This document shows, in pieces, positions 7,433 to 16,299 of a stretch of 29,231 bases of DNA (the first letter of the stretch is position 1; each line of letters opens with the position of its first letter). This DNA is from CAVZLD01 sp964522605 (lineage in GTDB: Bacteria > Planctomycetota > Planctomycetia > Pirellulales > Pirellulaceae). Both the position numbers and the translations under genes were made by a program. The stretch is taken from contig CAZFWV010000048.1 in NCBI GenBank assembly GCA_964522605.1, positions 1 through 29,231 of the forward strand, written 5' to 3'. The notes beneath the pieces were generated by a model. It did not search any database. It was not told where the DNA came from and saw only the letters and a program-made list of their open reading frames with translations.

Positions 7433-8515
7433 ATGGCAGTTTGCTTGCTGGGTCTCGGATCGAACCTGGGTGATTGCGCGCATCTGTTGACGGCTGCAGT
7501 CCAGCGGTTGTCCGATGATCCGCGGACTGTCGTCCAGCGGGTCAGCCGCTGGCACCCGACTACCGCGATCGGGGGTCCACCGAATCAACCGGATTTTCTT
7601 AACGGCGCCGTTCTGATTGACACGCATCTCGCCGTCGACGCGCTCTTGCAACACGTCCAATCCGTCGAACATCAGTTGGGGCGGCGGCGGATCCAGCGTT
7701 GGGATGCGCGGCCGATCGATATCGACTTGTTGTTGTATGAAGACCTGGTTTGCGATACGCCGGAACTCCAGCTTCCGCATCCCTGGATGGCCGTGCGACG
7801 GTTCGTCTTGGAACCGGCAGCGGAGATCGCAGCTCACATGCTGCATCCCCTGCTCGGCTGGACCGTCGGCCAGATGGCGACCCATCTGGACCAGACTCCC
7901 CCCCGCTTCGCGTTGAATGGGGCCTTTGACTCAGCGATCCTGACGCGACTGGCAGAAGCGACCGGCGCCAAGCTGATCCGCGACCCGTTGCTGCCGCTTC
8001 CGGGCGAGGAGGGCTCGGCATGCAACGCCGTGTGGCGGGAGACGGACTTCGAGCGGTTCTCGGGGCAACCGGACGATTGCGCGACCGCAGACCCGCTTTT
8101 GCCAGAGTCTGCTAGGACATTTTACGCTCAACAGATAGAATTCCTGGATCGGCGGCACCGGCGGCTGACCGATTCGCTGTGGGTGAATCCCATCCAGCCG
8201 GTGATCAGTCCGTTTTGGCTCGACGAATCGGTGCTTACCGCGCTCGGCGGGTTGAAACCACGGGAACAGGAATCGTTTGAGCAGCAATTTGTGGCGCGGA
8301 TGACGACGATCGCCGCGCCCAAACTACTGATCAGTTGGTTCGGCCAGGGTTTACCACCCTTAGCTTCCTGCGATACCCCAACGGCAGATCGATACCAGCA
8401 GCTTGCGCGAGCGCGCCTCGAGACGACCCGTGCGTGCCCGTGGTTGGAGATTCGCGGCAACGAGCCCGACAAGTTCCTGCGGGAAGCGGCCGCCGCCATC
8501 GCCTCCATGCAATAG
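7433..8515 (+). CDS. folK: FolK (HPPK) fused to a degenerate deoxynucleoside-kinase-like domain
   Basis: Encodes 360 residues. The N-terminal 152 are 6-hydroxymethyl-dihydropterin pyrophosphokinase, which transfers pyrophosphate from ATP to the pterin in folate synthesis. Visible motifs are LGLGSNLGD (6-14) and the ATP/metal-binding RWDARPIDIDLLLYED (89-104). A normal HPPK has about 160 residues. Residues 157-360 resemble a deoxynucleoside kinase in layout: a start like the P-loop strand, a middle ARTFYAQQIEFLDRRHRRL helix, then PVISPFWLDESV. But the P-loop glycines and lysine are gone (RFALNGAFDSAILTRLAEATGA), so ATP-dependent kinase activity is unlikely. Its role is unknown; it may bind a nucleotide or regulate HPPK. 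The stop at 8513-8515 is two bases before the panC start, so the two are probably co-transcribed. Confidence 0.9.
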   Translation: MAVCLLGLGSNLGDCAHLLTAAVQRLSDDPRTVVQRVSRWHPTTAIGGPPNQPDFLNGAVLIDTHLAVDALLQHVQSVEHQLGRRRIQRWDARPIDIDLLLYEDLVCDTPELQLPHPWMAVRRFVLEPAAEIAAHMLHPLLGWTVGQMATHLDQTPPRFALNGAFDSAILTRLAEATGAKLIRDPLLPLPGEEGSACNAVWRETDFERFSGQPDDCATADPLLPESARTFYAQQIEFLDRRHRRLTDSLWVNPIQPVISPFWLDESVLTALGGLKPREQESFEQQFVARMTTIAAPKLLISWFGQGLPPLASCDTPTADRYQQLARARLETTRACPWLEIRGNEPDKFLREAAAAIASMQ

Positions 8516-8517
8516 TC

Positions 8518-9417
8518 ATGTGCACCCCAACGAGAATTCAGAACGTGTCTCTAACGACGGTCTCCCAACAAGTTCCCCACGTTGTCTCCTGTAGCGATCT
8601 GGCATGGCGGAAGATTCGCGAGTATCAACGACAATCGCTGACGGTGGGTCTGGTCCCCACCATGGGTGCGCTGCATGCCGGGCATGAAAGCTTGATTCGC
8701 GAAGCGCATCGGAAATGCGATCGGGTCGCGGTTACGATCTTCGTGAATCCGACGCAGTTCGGACCGGCGGAGGACCTGGCACAGTATCCGCGGCCGAGGG
8801 AGCAAGACCTGCGGTTGATGGAAGAACTGCAGGTCGATCTCGTGTTCATGCCCCGCGAACAAGAAATTTACCCTCCCGGTTTTTCCACCTTCGTGGAACC
8901 TCCTAACGTGTCACATTGCTTGGAAGGTGAATTCCGACCGGGACATTTTCGCGGGGTCGCCACGATTGTTCTGAAACTGTTTCAAATCATCCCTGCCGAC
9001 TGGGCCTTCTTTGGTCAGAAGGATTACCAGCAATGTCTGGTGATCCGGGATCTGGTGCACGATTTGAATGTTCCGATCCAGTTGGAATTCTGCCCGACCA
9101 TCCGCGAGGCTGACGGATTGGCTCTCAGCTCACGCAATCAGTACTTGACCGATTCCGAGCGACAGCGGGCCCTGGGGCTATCCCGCGCGCTGCAAGGCAC
9201 ACGCCGATTGTTCCAGGCGGGGATCCGGGACCGAGATACTTTGGAACGCGAGGCACGGCAGACGTTAACCCAAGCGGGAATCGACCGCATCGACTATGCT
9301 GCGGTCCGTGACCCGAACACGCTGGAAGAACGATCGGTTTTTGGCGACGAAGCGATCATGTTGATCGCGGCCCGCGTCGGCCGCACGCGGCTGATCGACA
9401 ACCTTCGACTCGACTGA
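8518..9417 (+). CDS. panC: Pantothenate synthetase
   Basis: Encodes 300 residues; the family is usually about 280-300. It joins pantoate and beta-alanine using ATP to make pantothenate, the precursor of coenzyme A and of the ACP prosthetic group. Motifs: the adenylate-binding PTMGALHAGHESLI (47-60) with its HxGH site, IFVNPTQF, GHFRGVATIVLKLF, FFGQKDYQQ and LALSSRNQYL. All are in the expected order. The ATG at 8518 follows the folK stop by two bases; a GTG at 8545 is an alternative, and the first 20 or so residues are not conserved-looking. Translational coupling to folK is likely, placing folate and pantothenate synthesis under one transcript. Confidence 0.95.
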   Translation: MCTPTRIQNVSLTTVSQQVPHVVSCSDLAWRKIREYQRQSLTVGLVPTMGALHAGHESLIREAHRKCDRVAVTIFVNPTQFGPAEDLAQYPRPREQDLRLMEELQVDLVFMPREQEIYPPGFSTFVEPPNVSHCLEGEFRPGHFRGVATIVLKLFQIIPADWAFFGQKDYQQCLVIRDLVHDLNVPIQLEFCPTIREADGLALSSRNQYLTDSERQRALGLSRALQGTRRLFQAGIRDRDTLEREARQTLTQAGIDRIDYAAVRDPNTLEERSVFGDEAIMLIAARVGRTRLIDNLRLD

Positions 9418-9510
9418 TCCGCGCGGCGCGATCCCCGGTCGGCACCGGCAGGGAGGTGGTGTGTTGTCGAAGCAGAGAATTCGATCTCGGACAGCAGCAG
9501 GGAGACGACC

Positions 9511-10809
9511 GTGCGACAGACGCTCTTCTACGTACCCCACGACCTTGCGGGAGTCCCCGTTTTCGGTGTTGGCTGGGTACTGCTCTTCTGGCTCGCATTC
9601 AGCGGGTGGACCATCTATCGTGATCGCCGACGAGGCGTTCAGCTTGGCGACGCGTTGGGCCATCTGCCCCTGATCGCCCTGGTCGCGTTGGCGATCGTGT
9701 TCGTGTTGCCGCGAATTGAAGAACCGATCCCGGCGGGCTTTCTGACGTTCCCACCCGTCGCGGCTCAAGAAGGCCTGCCCATTCGCGGGTACGGGACGAT
9801 GCTGCTGGTCGCCGTAATTGCCGGCGTAGGACTGGCAATCTGGCGTGCGCGCCGAGCGGGACTGAACCCCGATCTGATGATGAGTCTCTCGTTCGTCATG
9901 GTATTGGGCGGCATTGTCGGTGCCCGACTGTTGTTCGTGATTCAGTATTGGGAAGAGATCCGAGCACCCTCAGTCGGACAGACGCTGATCAACGTGGTCA
10001 GTACCGTCCAGGGAGGACTCGTTGTTTACGGCTCGCTGATTGGCGGACTGGGCGCCTTCCTTTACTTCGCTTGGCGACATCGTCTACCCGTGCTGCCGCT
10101 GGCGGACTTGATCATCCCCAGCCTGGCCCTGGGTCTGGCGATCGGTCGACTCGGTTGCCTGCTCAACGGTTGCTGCTTCGGCGACGTGTGCGAGCATGAT
10201 TACGCGTGGGCCGTAACCTTTCCGGTAAACAGCCCCCCTTTCCTCCGCCAACAGAGCCTGGGTTTGATGCACGGGCTGCGAATCGGCGAGGACGAGCAAG
10301 GGGCGGTTCGCGTCCTGTCGATTGATCCCCATGGGCCACTTGCGGATCGCGAGATTTCGGTCGGTGATGCGATTCGGGCCATCAACGGACAACCGATCTC
10401 TCGACTGGACGATGCGCGCCGCATTCTGGAGCCGGGCCCTCTGCAGGTCGTGCTGGACCTGGATTCCGGAAATCGGGTGCGTGCCACGCTCACTCATCCC
10501 CCCGAACGAAGTCTCCCGGTCCACCCGACCCAGTTGTACGCCGCGATTAATGCCGCGCTGCTCTGCCTGTTGGGGCTGATGGTCTTCCCCTTCCGACACC
10601 GCCACGGACAAACCTTCGCCTTGGTACTGACCGCCTATGCGATCACCCGTTTTCTGCTGGAGGTGATTCGTACGGACGAGAGCGCTCTGATGGGTGGGAT
10701 GACGATCTCCCAGAACATCAGCGTCATCATCCTGGTGGGGATGATCGCGCTTTGGGTCTTCGTACAGCGGCAACCGCTGATTGATGGGAAACATTTGTGT
10801 AACCCGTAG
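9511..10809 (+). CDS. lgt: Prolipoprotein diacylglyceryl transferase with PDZ-like insertion
   Basis: Encodes 432 residues, against about 290 in E. coli. Lgt moves diacylglycerol from phosphatidylglycerol to the lipobox Cys of prolipoproteins at the inner membrane. Family segments: GGIVGARLLFV (133-143), QGGLVVYGSLIGG (167-179), the signature GRLGCLLNGCCFG (212-224), HPTQLYAA (338-345) and RFLLEVIRTDE (380-390). Several membrane helices surround them. Between the signature and HPTQLY, about residues 262-330 look like a PDZ domain: GPLADREISVGDAIRAING followed by ARRIL and a final strand RVRATL. An extra N-terminal membrane region (1-85) is also present. The start GTG has GGGAG seven bases upstream. 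The last codons and TAG lie in the repeat at 10801-10959. It follows panC by 93 bases. Confidence 0.93.
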   Translation: MRQTLFYVPHDLAGVPVFGVGWVLLFWLAFSGWTIYRDRRRGVQLGDALGHLPLIALVALAIVFVLPRIEEPIPAGFLTFPPVAAQEGLPIRGYGTMLLVAVIAGVGLAIWRARRAGLNPDLMMSLSFVMVLGGIVGARLLFVIQYWEEIRAPSVGQTLINVVSTVQGGLVVYGSLIGGLGAFLYFAWRHRLPVLPLADLIIPSLALGLAIGRLGCLLNGCCFGDVCEHDYAWAVTFPVNSPPFLRQQSLGLMHGLRIGEDEQGAVRVLSIDPHGPLADREISVGDAIRAINGQPISRLDDARRILEPGPLQVVLDLDSGNRVRATLTHPPERSLPVHPTQLYAAINAALLCLLGLMVFPFRHRHGQTFALVLTAYAITRFLLEVIRTDESALMGGMTISQNISVIILVGMIALWVFVQRQPLIDGKHLCNP

Positions 10810-10959
10810 CCGCAGGTGAGGTTCGTTTAACCGCGTGGGCAACGCCCCGCGTGCGGTAGCGCGCATTTCCTTGGTGTACGGCGAAATGGAAGCGTAACCA
10901 CGGGCAGACCTCGCCCACGGCTACGGGTTAAGCAGACCTCGCCTGCGGCTGCGGGTTCA
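10801..10959. repeat. Inverted and tandem repeat element that supplies the lgt stop codon
   Basis: The left end AACCCGTAGCCGCAGGTGAG pairs with the right end (reverse complement AACCCGCAGCCGCAGGCGAG), 18 of 20 matching. The right side holds two adjacent direct units of 28 bases, at 10904-10931 and 10932-10959, each GCAGACCTCGCC...CGGGTT. The first also pairs with the left end. The lgt stop codon TAG (10807-10809) is inside the left arm. A non-coding mobile or terminator-like unit between lgt and the sigma factor gene. Confidence 0.75.
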
Positions 10960-11050
10960 ACGAATCGTCACGACCGACGAAGGATGCCCGGCGAGTCACC
11001 TCGGGGTATGATGACGATAAAGTCACCGACGAATGGGGGGGGCTGACCCG

Positions 11051-11079
11051 GGAACTTTTTCGCCCATTCCCGCGTCGAA
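11051..11079 (+). promoter_or_regulatory. Candidate ECF-type promoter of the sigma factor gene
   Basis: GGAACTT (11051-11057) and GTCGAA (11074-11079) are 16 bases apart. This matches the classic RpoE-type pattern GGAACTT, about 16 bases, GTC. It lies just upstream of the ECF sigma gene, which suggests self-activation. Caveat: transcription would start near 11086, only about 8 bases before the GTG at 11094 and inside the likely Shine-Dalgarno (AGGA, near 11085), so either the message is nearly leaderless or the true start codon is further in. Confidence 0.45.
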
Positions 11080-11093
11080 CAGCCAGGACAGAC

Positions 11094-11654
11094 GTGAACG
11101 AAGACGCCCAGTGGATCAACGAGACGCTCGCAGGAAACCCCTCGGCTTTCGGGCTGGTGGTCCAGAAGTACCAGGATCGCCTCTATAACACTCTGGTGCA
11201 CGTCACCGGAAGTGCCCAGGAAGCCGAAGAGGTCGCTCAGGATGCGTTCGTACAGGCGTACCTCAAACTGAACTCGTTCCAGGGTCGTTCGAGCCTGTTT
11301 ACTTGGATTTACCGGATCGCGTTCAATCTTTGGATTACGCAGCGACGGCGACGGCGCCCGAGTGTCTCGGTGGAAGAGAATCGCGAGCTAACGGGAGGCG
11401 AGCCGGCGGCCACCGAAGAGGCTCCGCTGGAGCGACTGGAGCGCGAGGAGCGCGCGCGACAGATTCACGGCGCGATCGCGGAATTGAGCGAGGATCATCG
11501 GACGATTCTGGTGCTGCGTGAAATGGAGGACTGTGACTACGAGACCATTGCGGAAATCCTGGATTTGCCCGTGGGTACGGTTCGCAGTCGCTTGCACCGT
11601 GCGCGGCTGCACTTGAAGCAGCGGTTGAAGAATGTTCTCCAGGAAAACCCCTGA
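11094..11654 (+). CDS. ECF (extracytoplasmic function) RNA polymerase sigma factor
   Basis: Encodes 186 residues, typical for the group. Region 2 (about 18-87) contains YQDRLYNTLVHVTGSAQEAEEVAQDAF and SLFTWIYRIAFNLWITQRRRR, which bind core polymerase and the -10 element. Region 4 (about 122-176) contains LSEDHRTILVLREMEDCDYETIAEIL and GTVRSRLHRARLHLK, the -35-binding helix-turn-helix. A charged linker separates them. The start is GTG with AGGA upstream. It directly precedes a gene with anti-sigma features, so it is probably held at the membrane until a signal frees it. A candidate self-recognised promoter lies just upstream. It is close to the RpoE group by sequence; the regulon is unknown. 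Confidence 0.93.
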   Translation: MNEDAQWINETLAGNPSAFGLVVQKYQDRLYNTLVHVTGSAQEAEEVAQDAFVQAYLKLNSFQGRSSLFTWIYRIAFNLWITQRRRRRPSVSVEENRELTGGEPAATEEAPLERLEREERARQIHGAIAELSEDHRTILVLREMEDCDYETIAEILDLPVGTVRSRLHRARLHLKQRLKNVLQENP

Positions 11655-11719
11655 AGTCCCGCGGATGCCATCCGGGCGCCCCGGCGCAGCGGACGGGTTC
11701 ACGGCGACCCCTTACGACC

Positions 11720-13687
11720 ATGACAAAACCTAATGACCGAATGCCCGATGAGTTGATCAGTGCCTACCTGGACGGGGAAGTCACCGCGCAGGAACGCGCG
11801 CAGGTAGAACGATTGCTCCGCAGCGAACCGCGATACCAGCAAACGCTCGACGAACTGCGAACGCTCCGCGAGACGCTCCAATCTCTCCCGCGCTATCAAC
11901 TCGATGGGGATTTCCATCGGCGCGTCCTTCAGCTGGCGCAACAGCAGCAGCACGATGATCAGAACGATTCCTCTCCGCCGACTGAATCCGATTCTGATGT
12001 GACGCGTGAGGGTGCACCCGCGCGCGGATTCCGCCGCGGGTTGCTCTGGGCGTGCATTGCGGTCGCCGCGGCCATTTTGTTGATGGTCTACGTGCCACCC
12101 ACGACGCAACAGGCAATCGGTCCGGTCGCGCAGCAGCCGCCGTCCGACGGGGTTTCCGTCGAGACCGAATCGCTGGACGGAATCAGGGGCGTACGACGAG
12201 GTTTCCGGCAAACGGATGCGAATGAGGCGCCTCGTGTCCGCGAGGAACTGATGCGTGGTACAAGCGATCGAGCGCTCGAGCGGCAGCCCGCATTGTACGA
12301 ACGTCGTGACGCGGAGAGCGCGGAAACGGAATTGGACTTGAGAAGTCAACCGGCCGATACGGAGGCGATGGAGTTCGATCAGGATGAAGCGTTGCGGTCG
12401 AAATCGGCAACGACTTGGAACGACAGCCGCGACGACGATGCGATTGCTCCGTCCATCGCGGAAGATATGATCGCCGATCAACCCGCTCCGACTTCCGGCG
12501 ATTCCATCGATCGCGCGGCCGATCAGAATCTGGGCGTCGCGATCGATCAGAACTTGGGCTCCCAGGGAGGAGTTGCCGCGACCGTCAACGGCTTGGCCGC
12601 GGATGCCGTGATCCACCTTCGAATCGCGCTTCAGCGAGGAAATGCCGAACAGCTGCTCACCGACAATTTGAAACGGAACTCCGTGGAGCTAGTCCGGCAG
12701 GAACCGGTGGAAGCGGGACAAACCGTCGCATACCGTCGGGCCGGGCAGTTGGCCCGCGAGCCCGTTTCCTCCTTGTACGCCAGCAATCAGGCCGCCGTGG
12801 ATTATGCGCTTGCACCTACGCGGCCGAAGGCAGAGGCGGTTCAGCTGTTCTTCGTCCAGGCCGAGGCACCGCAGATCGTGACCGCGGTGAATGAATTGCA
12901 GCAGGAAGGTGCGTCCGTACTGGCCACGGTTCCCGGACCGCGACAAACACAACTCGGCTTGGGCCGCGATTCGCTCCACGGTTGGGGTTATGCCGGCCGA
13001 TTCTTGGGTGAATCCGGAATCACAGCGGCAAAGGGATTATCCGAGGACCGGGAAACCACATCTCAGTTTGGCGTCGCGAGCGAACCGAGCACCGCGAAAA
13101 CGGACGAGCTTCGGATGCGAGAACGCCGCTTGCCAGCCACCCCCGATCAGAGTGCCCCGAACGATCCAAGCCAAGTTGCGATGCCCTCGCGAGCGTCCCG
13201 CGGTCCACGAGAAGGCGCAGCGATACAACAGGGTGGGGCGCCTGTCGAAGCAGTCGAACGAATGGGCGAACTGGCCAAACCAGCGACTCCGGCACTCGAG
13301 CAACAAGCAGGGCAGGTCATCGCGGAGCACGCACCACACGCCGCTCAGAACCGAAACGAAACGGAGGAGGATTTCGCTTACGATGTGGATTTCTGGAATC
13401 GATCCTCCGGCCCGTCCGGCGATACACCGGTTCAACGCGAACGATCCTACTATTCCTGGCAGGCGCCCCAATCGACATTGGAGTTTCCGCTGGAGGAAGC
13501 AACCCGACAGCAGATCGACAACCTGAGCACTGCGGCGCGCGGACGACCGTTGCAGGTGCTGTTCGTTCTGCATGACGAAGACTCGCCTCCCATTGCGTCG
13601 GAGGTGCCTCCCGCCGCAAGTGAACTGCCAGCCGAGGCTCCTGCGACCGAAGCGACTGGCGCCGTCGATCCACCGTCGCCGGAATAA
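11720..13687 (+). CDS. Membrane-spanning anti-sigma factor with large periplasmic region
   Basis: Encodes 655 residues. The N-terminal part (8-75), starting DELISAYLDGEVTAQERAQVERLL, is the anti-sigma fold that would hold the sigma factor encoded 65 bases upstream. The HxxxCxxC zinc motif common in this family is absent, so it belongs to the zinc-free type. One membrane helix, about 107-125 (LLWACIAVAAAILLMVYV), is followed by roughly 530 periplasmic residues. These are mostly polar, disorder-like and rich in Arg, Asp and Gln. Two short structured segments stand out: PKAEAVQLFFVQAEAPQIVT near 370-395 and RPLQVLFVLHDED near 610. They look like copies of one small beta-alpha motif. The unusual length suggests a sensor for envelope conditions; that is inference. 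Pairing with the sigma factor is by position and fold. Confidence 0.85.
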   Translation: MTKPNDRMPDELISAYLDGEVTAQERAQVERLLRSEPRYQQTLDELRTLRETLQSLPRYQLDGDFHRRVLQLAQQQQHDDQNDSSPPTESDSDVTREGAPARGFRRGLLWACIAVAAAILLMVYVPPTTQQAIGPVAQQPPSDGVSVETESLDGIRGVRRGFRQTDANEAPRVREELMRGTSDRALERQPALYERRDAESAETELDLRSQPADTEAMEFDQDEALRSKSATTWNDSRDDDAIAPSIAEDMIADQPAPTSGDSIDRAADQNLGVAIDQNLGSQGGVAATVNGLAADAVIHLRIALQRGNAEQLLTDNLKRNSVELVRQEPVEAGQTVAYRRAGQLAREPVSSLYASNQAAVDYALAPTRPKAEAVQLFFVQAEAPQIVTAVNELQQEGASVLATVPGPRQTQLGLGRDSLHGWGYAGRFLGESGITAAKGLSEDRETTSQFGVASEPSTAKTDELRMRERRLPATPDQSAPNDPSQVAMPSRASRGPREGAAIQQGGAPVEAVERMGELAKPATPALEQQAGQVIAEHAPHAAQNRNETEEDFAYDVDFWNRSSGPSGDTPVQRERSYYSWQAPQSTLEFPLEEATRQQIDNLSTAARGRPLQVLFVLHDEDSPPIASEVPPAASELPAEAPATEATGAVDPPSPE

Positions 13688-14064
<377 letters not shown>

Positions 14065-16290
14065 ATGGCAGCTTGGTTCCTATCTTGGCCTCGAAAGATC
14101 TACCGCGTCCTCTACGCGAGCGGGCTGTCTATTGCCTTGCTGGCCGGATGTCTCGTCTATCTCGCAGAGCGAGCCGGACTCACGGACGGGTTGAACGAAC
14201 TGGCGTACATCGAAGGGATGCGACTGAAACCGGAATCAACCGTCGACGACGCATGCGTGCTCCTGATCTATTGCGACCCGTCGCAATACGACGATCCAAT
14301 TTTGATGAGGGAACTCCTGCAACACCTTCATCGGCTGGGAGCCTCGACGGTCGGCGCGACGGTTCCCGACTGCGCCCTGGCGGCACTGCGACCGGAGGAC
14401 TTACCTCCGGGAATGCAATTGGTCCTGTCGGAGGAAGGAAAGCCCGCTGGGCGAGAACGCTCCTCGGCAAACGTGCAGCCCGCTGTCGCACTCGTCCACC
14501 CGCAACATGGCGTCTATATTCATCATTTGGGACGGGCCGTCGATCGACGCGATCACCGTTTGGCAAGCACGACATCCCGCCCAACGCGGAGTGAGACTCC
14601 TTCGCGGATCGTCGACTTCGCTGCGCATCGTGAACCGTGGATTGCGGTTCGTTCACGTCACGACGGGCGAGACTCCCTGGAAGCGACCGTGGCGATGCGG
14701 AGTGGAATCGCACGCGCGCGGATCCCGGCGGGCCGCTTCTTGATTGACTTTCGCGGTGGAGTCGGCAGTTTGCCGCATGTCACCGCAGATGTCGTACTGC
14801 GAAATGAGCTAACGAGTGAGTTCGTCCAGGGTCAGACCGTTCTAGTGGGTCTGGCACCTGATCCCTTGCTTCCCGGCGTGGCGACACCGACGACCGCAGG
14901 CTCACAGCGGATGCCGATCCTGGAATTCCGCGGACACGCACTCAATACGATCTTGAATGGATCGGCGATTCGGATCCCTCATCGCTCGTGGGAGTTCTGT
15001 CTGGACATCGTCTTTGCCCTCGTATGTGTGACGATTCTCCGTCAGTCATCAGTCCGCTCCGGCGCAACATGGATGCTGATTCTCTTGACGCTGGTGGCAG
15101 GCACGGCGTGGGTGCTCCTGCACCATCTTCATCTGTGGATCTCCGTTGCTTCGCTTCTTCTCGCGCAGCTTTTGTCGGCCCTGCTCGTGATGGATCAGCG
15201 TCTGCAAACGGCTGGTGCTGCCTGGAAACAGCTGACGCAGATGGGGTTTTCGGCCAGCCCGCGTTATCGCAACCTTCCCCCAATGCCCATCGCATGCGAT
15301 CCCTGGCACGATGCCGCACTGATGGTCGACGAGCTATTCGACATCCAGCGCGCCGCGCTATTGATCCTTCCGCGGCACCGTCGCCGGTTGCGACTTGTGC
15401 ACGGTTTGCGATGCACGGCCGGCGATATTCAGGAGTCGGGCCGCAACATCCGGCGGTCACCGTACGCAGAGGTGATTGAGCAGCGTGGTGCGGCGACTGT
15501 CGATCCCGCCCGTCCCTTCTTTCGGCCGCGTGCCCAGACGCGCCAATACTTGGTCCCGTTGCTGCATCGCGGTCGTCCACAGGGCATGCTGGCCTTGGAA
15601 ATTGCGACGGATGCGCTGAAGCAAATGAAGCACTTCGCCGACCAGGTGCGGACCGTCGCAGATGAATTAGCCGAATTGGTAGCGCGCCGTGAACAGGTGC
15701 AATCGATCGCGCATCGTGAAAACTCGTGGACTCGATTCCTCTGGACAATCCCCGAGCAGCGAACAAGTGCCGCTCTGGAACGGCACCTTGGCCTGGTGAA
15801 TCGCCGGCTGAGTCAATGTTGTCGAGCGATTGAAGAATCGATCATTGGTGATGCACTTTATGACACGGGTGGCCTGGTGGTCAGCATGAACGGCATCATG
15901 TTCCGCCAGCTCCAGCGCGATGGCCTGGCGCCGATGGAACTCCGCCTAGTTGAGTTGATCGATCGGTTAGTCCTTTGTGGTCCGCAGCGGTCTCGCGAGA
16001 TTCTACGAAAGGTCGTCCTGGAACGAGCTGAGCAAACGCTTTCGGTCCCCTCGACCGCGTCCGCTCCTCACCGAATCCTGCTGCTGCGTCCCCTTGAGGC
16101 GGCAGCCCCTGTAGTCGACCCCGCCTGGTTTTTTGAACCATTTCAACTGCAGGGGATTCAAGTGCAACTCACGGAAGGAGATCTTTCTCAGCCACTGCTT
16201 GGTGAAGATCCCGTGTCGCGAGAACGGACGCTGCAATCGATTCAGAAGACGCTCGAGGAGCTACACGCCCTGACCAGTAATCGCTCGTAA
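14065..16290 (+). CDS. CHASE2/GAF-like membrane sensor protein
   Basis: Encodes 741 residues from the ATG at 14065. A first membrane helix (14-34) leads into a periplasmic region (35-305) that resembles CHASE2. Its end is the clearest part: FLIDFRGG, then a TADVVLRNELTSEFVQGQTV-type segment, VGLAPDP, and FRGHALNTILNGSAIRIP just before the membrane. Three helices follow (about 310-325, 334-352, 356-376). A cytoplasmic part of about 365 residues contains a GAF-like domain (about 412-545). No kinase, GGDEF, EAL or cyclase motifs follow; residues 545-741 are unrecognised. CHASE2 is a ligand-sensing domain of unknown ligands. It ends ten bases before the CapC-like gene and is probably the first gene of that operon, sensing or gating it (inference). 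The frame stays open upstream to 13951, but the ATG placed before the first helix is preferred. Confidence 0.7.
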   Translation: MAAWFLSWPRKIYRVLYASGLSIALLAGCLVYLAERAGLTDGLNELAYIEGMRLKPESTVDDACVLLIYCDPSQYDDPILMRELLQHLHRLGASTVGATVPDCALAALRPEDLPPGMQLVLSEEGKPAGRERSSANVQPAVALVHPQHGVYIHHLGRAVDRRDHRLASTTSRPTRSETPSRIVDFAAHREPWIAVRSRHDGRDSLEATVAMRSGIARARIPAGRFLIDFRGGVGSLPHVTADVVLRNELTSEFVQGQTVLVGLAPDPLLPGVATPTTAGSQRMPILEFRGHALNTILNGSAIRIPHRSWEFCLDIVFALVCVTILRQSSVRSGATWMLILLTLVAGTAWVLLHHLHLWISVASLLLAQLLSALLVMDQRLQTAGAAWKQLTQMGFSASPRYRNLPPMPIACDPWHDAALMVDELFDIQRAALLILPRHRRRLRLVHGLRCTAGDIQESGRNIRRSPYAEVIEQRGAATVDPARPFFRPRAQTRQYLVPLLHRGRPQGMLALEIATDALKQMKHFADQVRTVADELAELVARREQVQSIAHRENSWTRFLWTIPEQRTSAALERHLGLVNRRLSQCCRAIEESIIGDALYDTGGLVVSMNGIMFRQLQRDGLAPMELRLVELIDRLVLCGPQRSREILRKVVLERAEQTLSVPSTASAPHRILLLRPLEAAAPVVDPAWFFEPFQLQGIQVQLTEGDLSQPLLGEDPVSRERTLQSIQKTLEELHALTSNRS

Positions 16291-16299
16291 GCAGACCCC

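Noticed and set aside
7144..7434. Minus-strand open frame of 96 codons before folK
   Set aside because: No domain, no ribosome binding site, and basic low-complexity composition; could not be supported.
10904..10959. Two adjacent direct 28-base repeats considered as a CRISPR start
   Set aside because: The units touch each other with no spacer and pair with an inverted copy nearby, which fits a palindromic mobile unit and not a CRISPR array. No cas genes are present.
14400..14760. Local frameshift in the CHASE2-like gene
   Set aside because: The stretch is arginine-rich and an overlapping frame (14507-14743) exists, but the main frame stays open and resumes clear CHASE2-like sequence on both sides, so no frameshift is needed.
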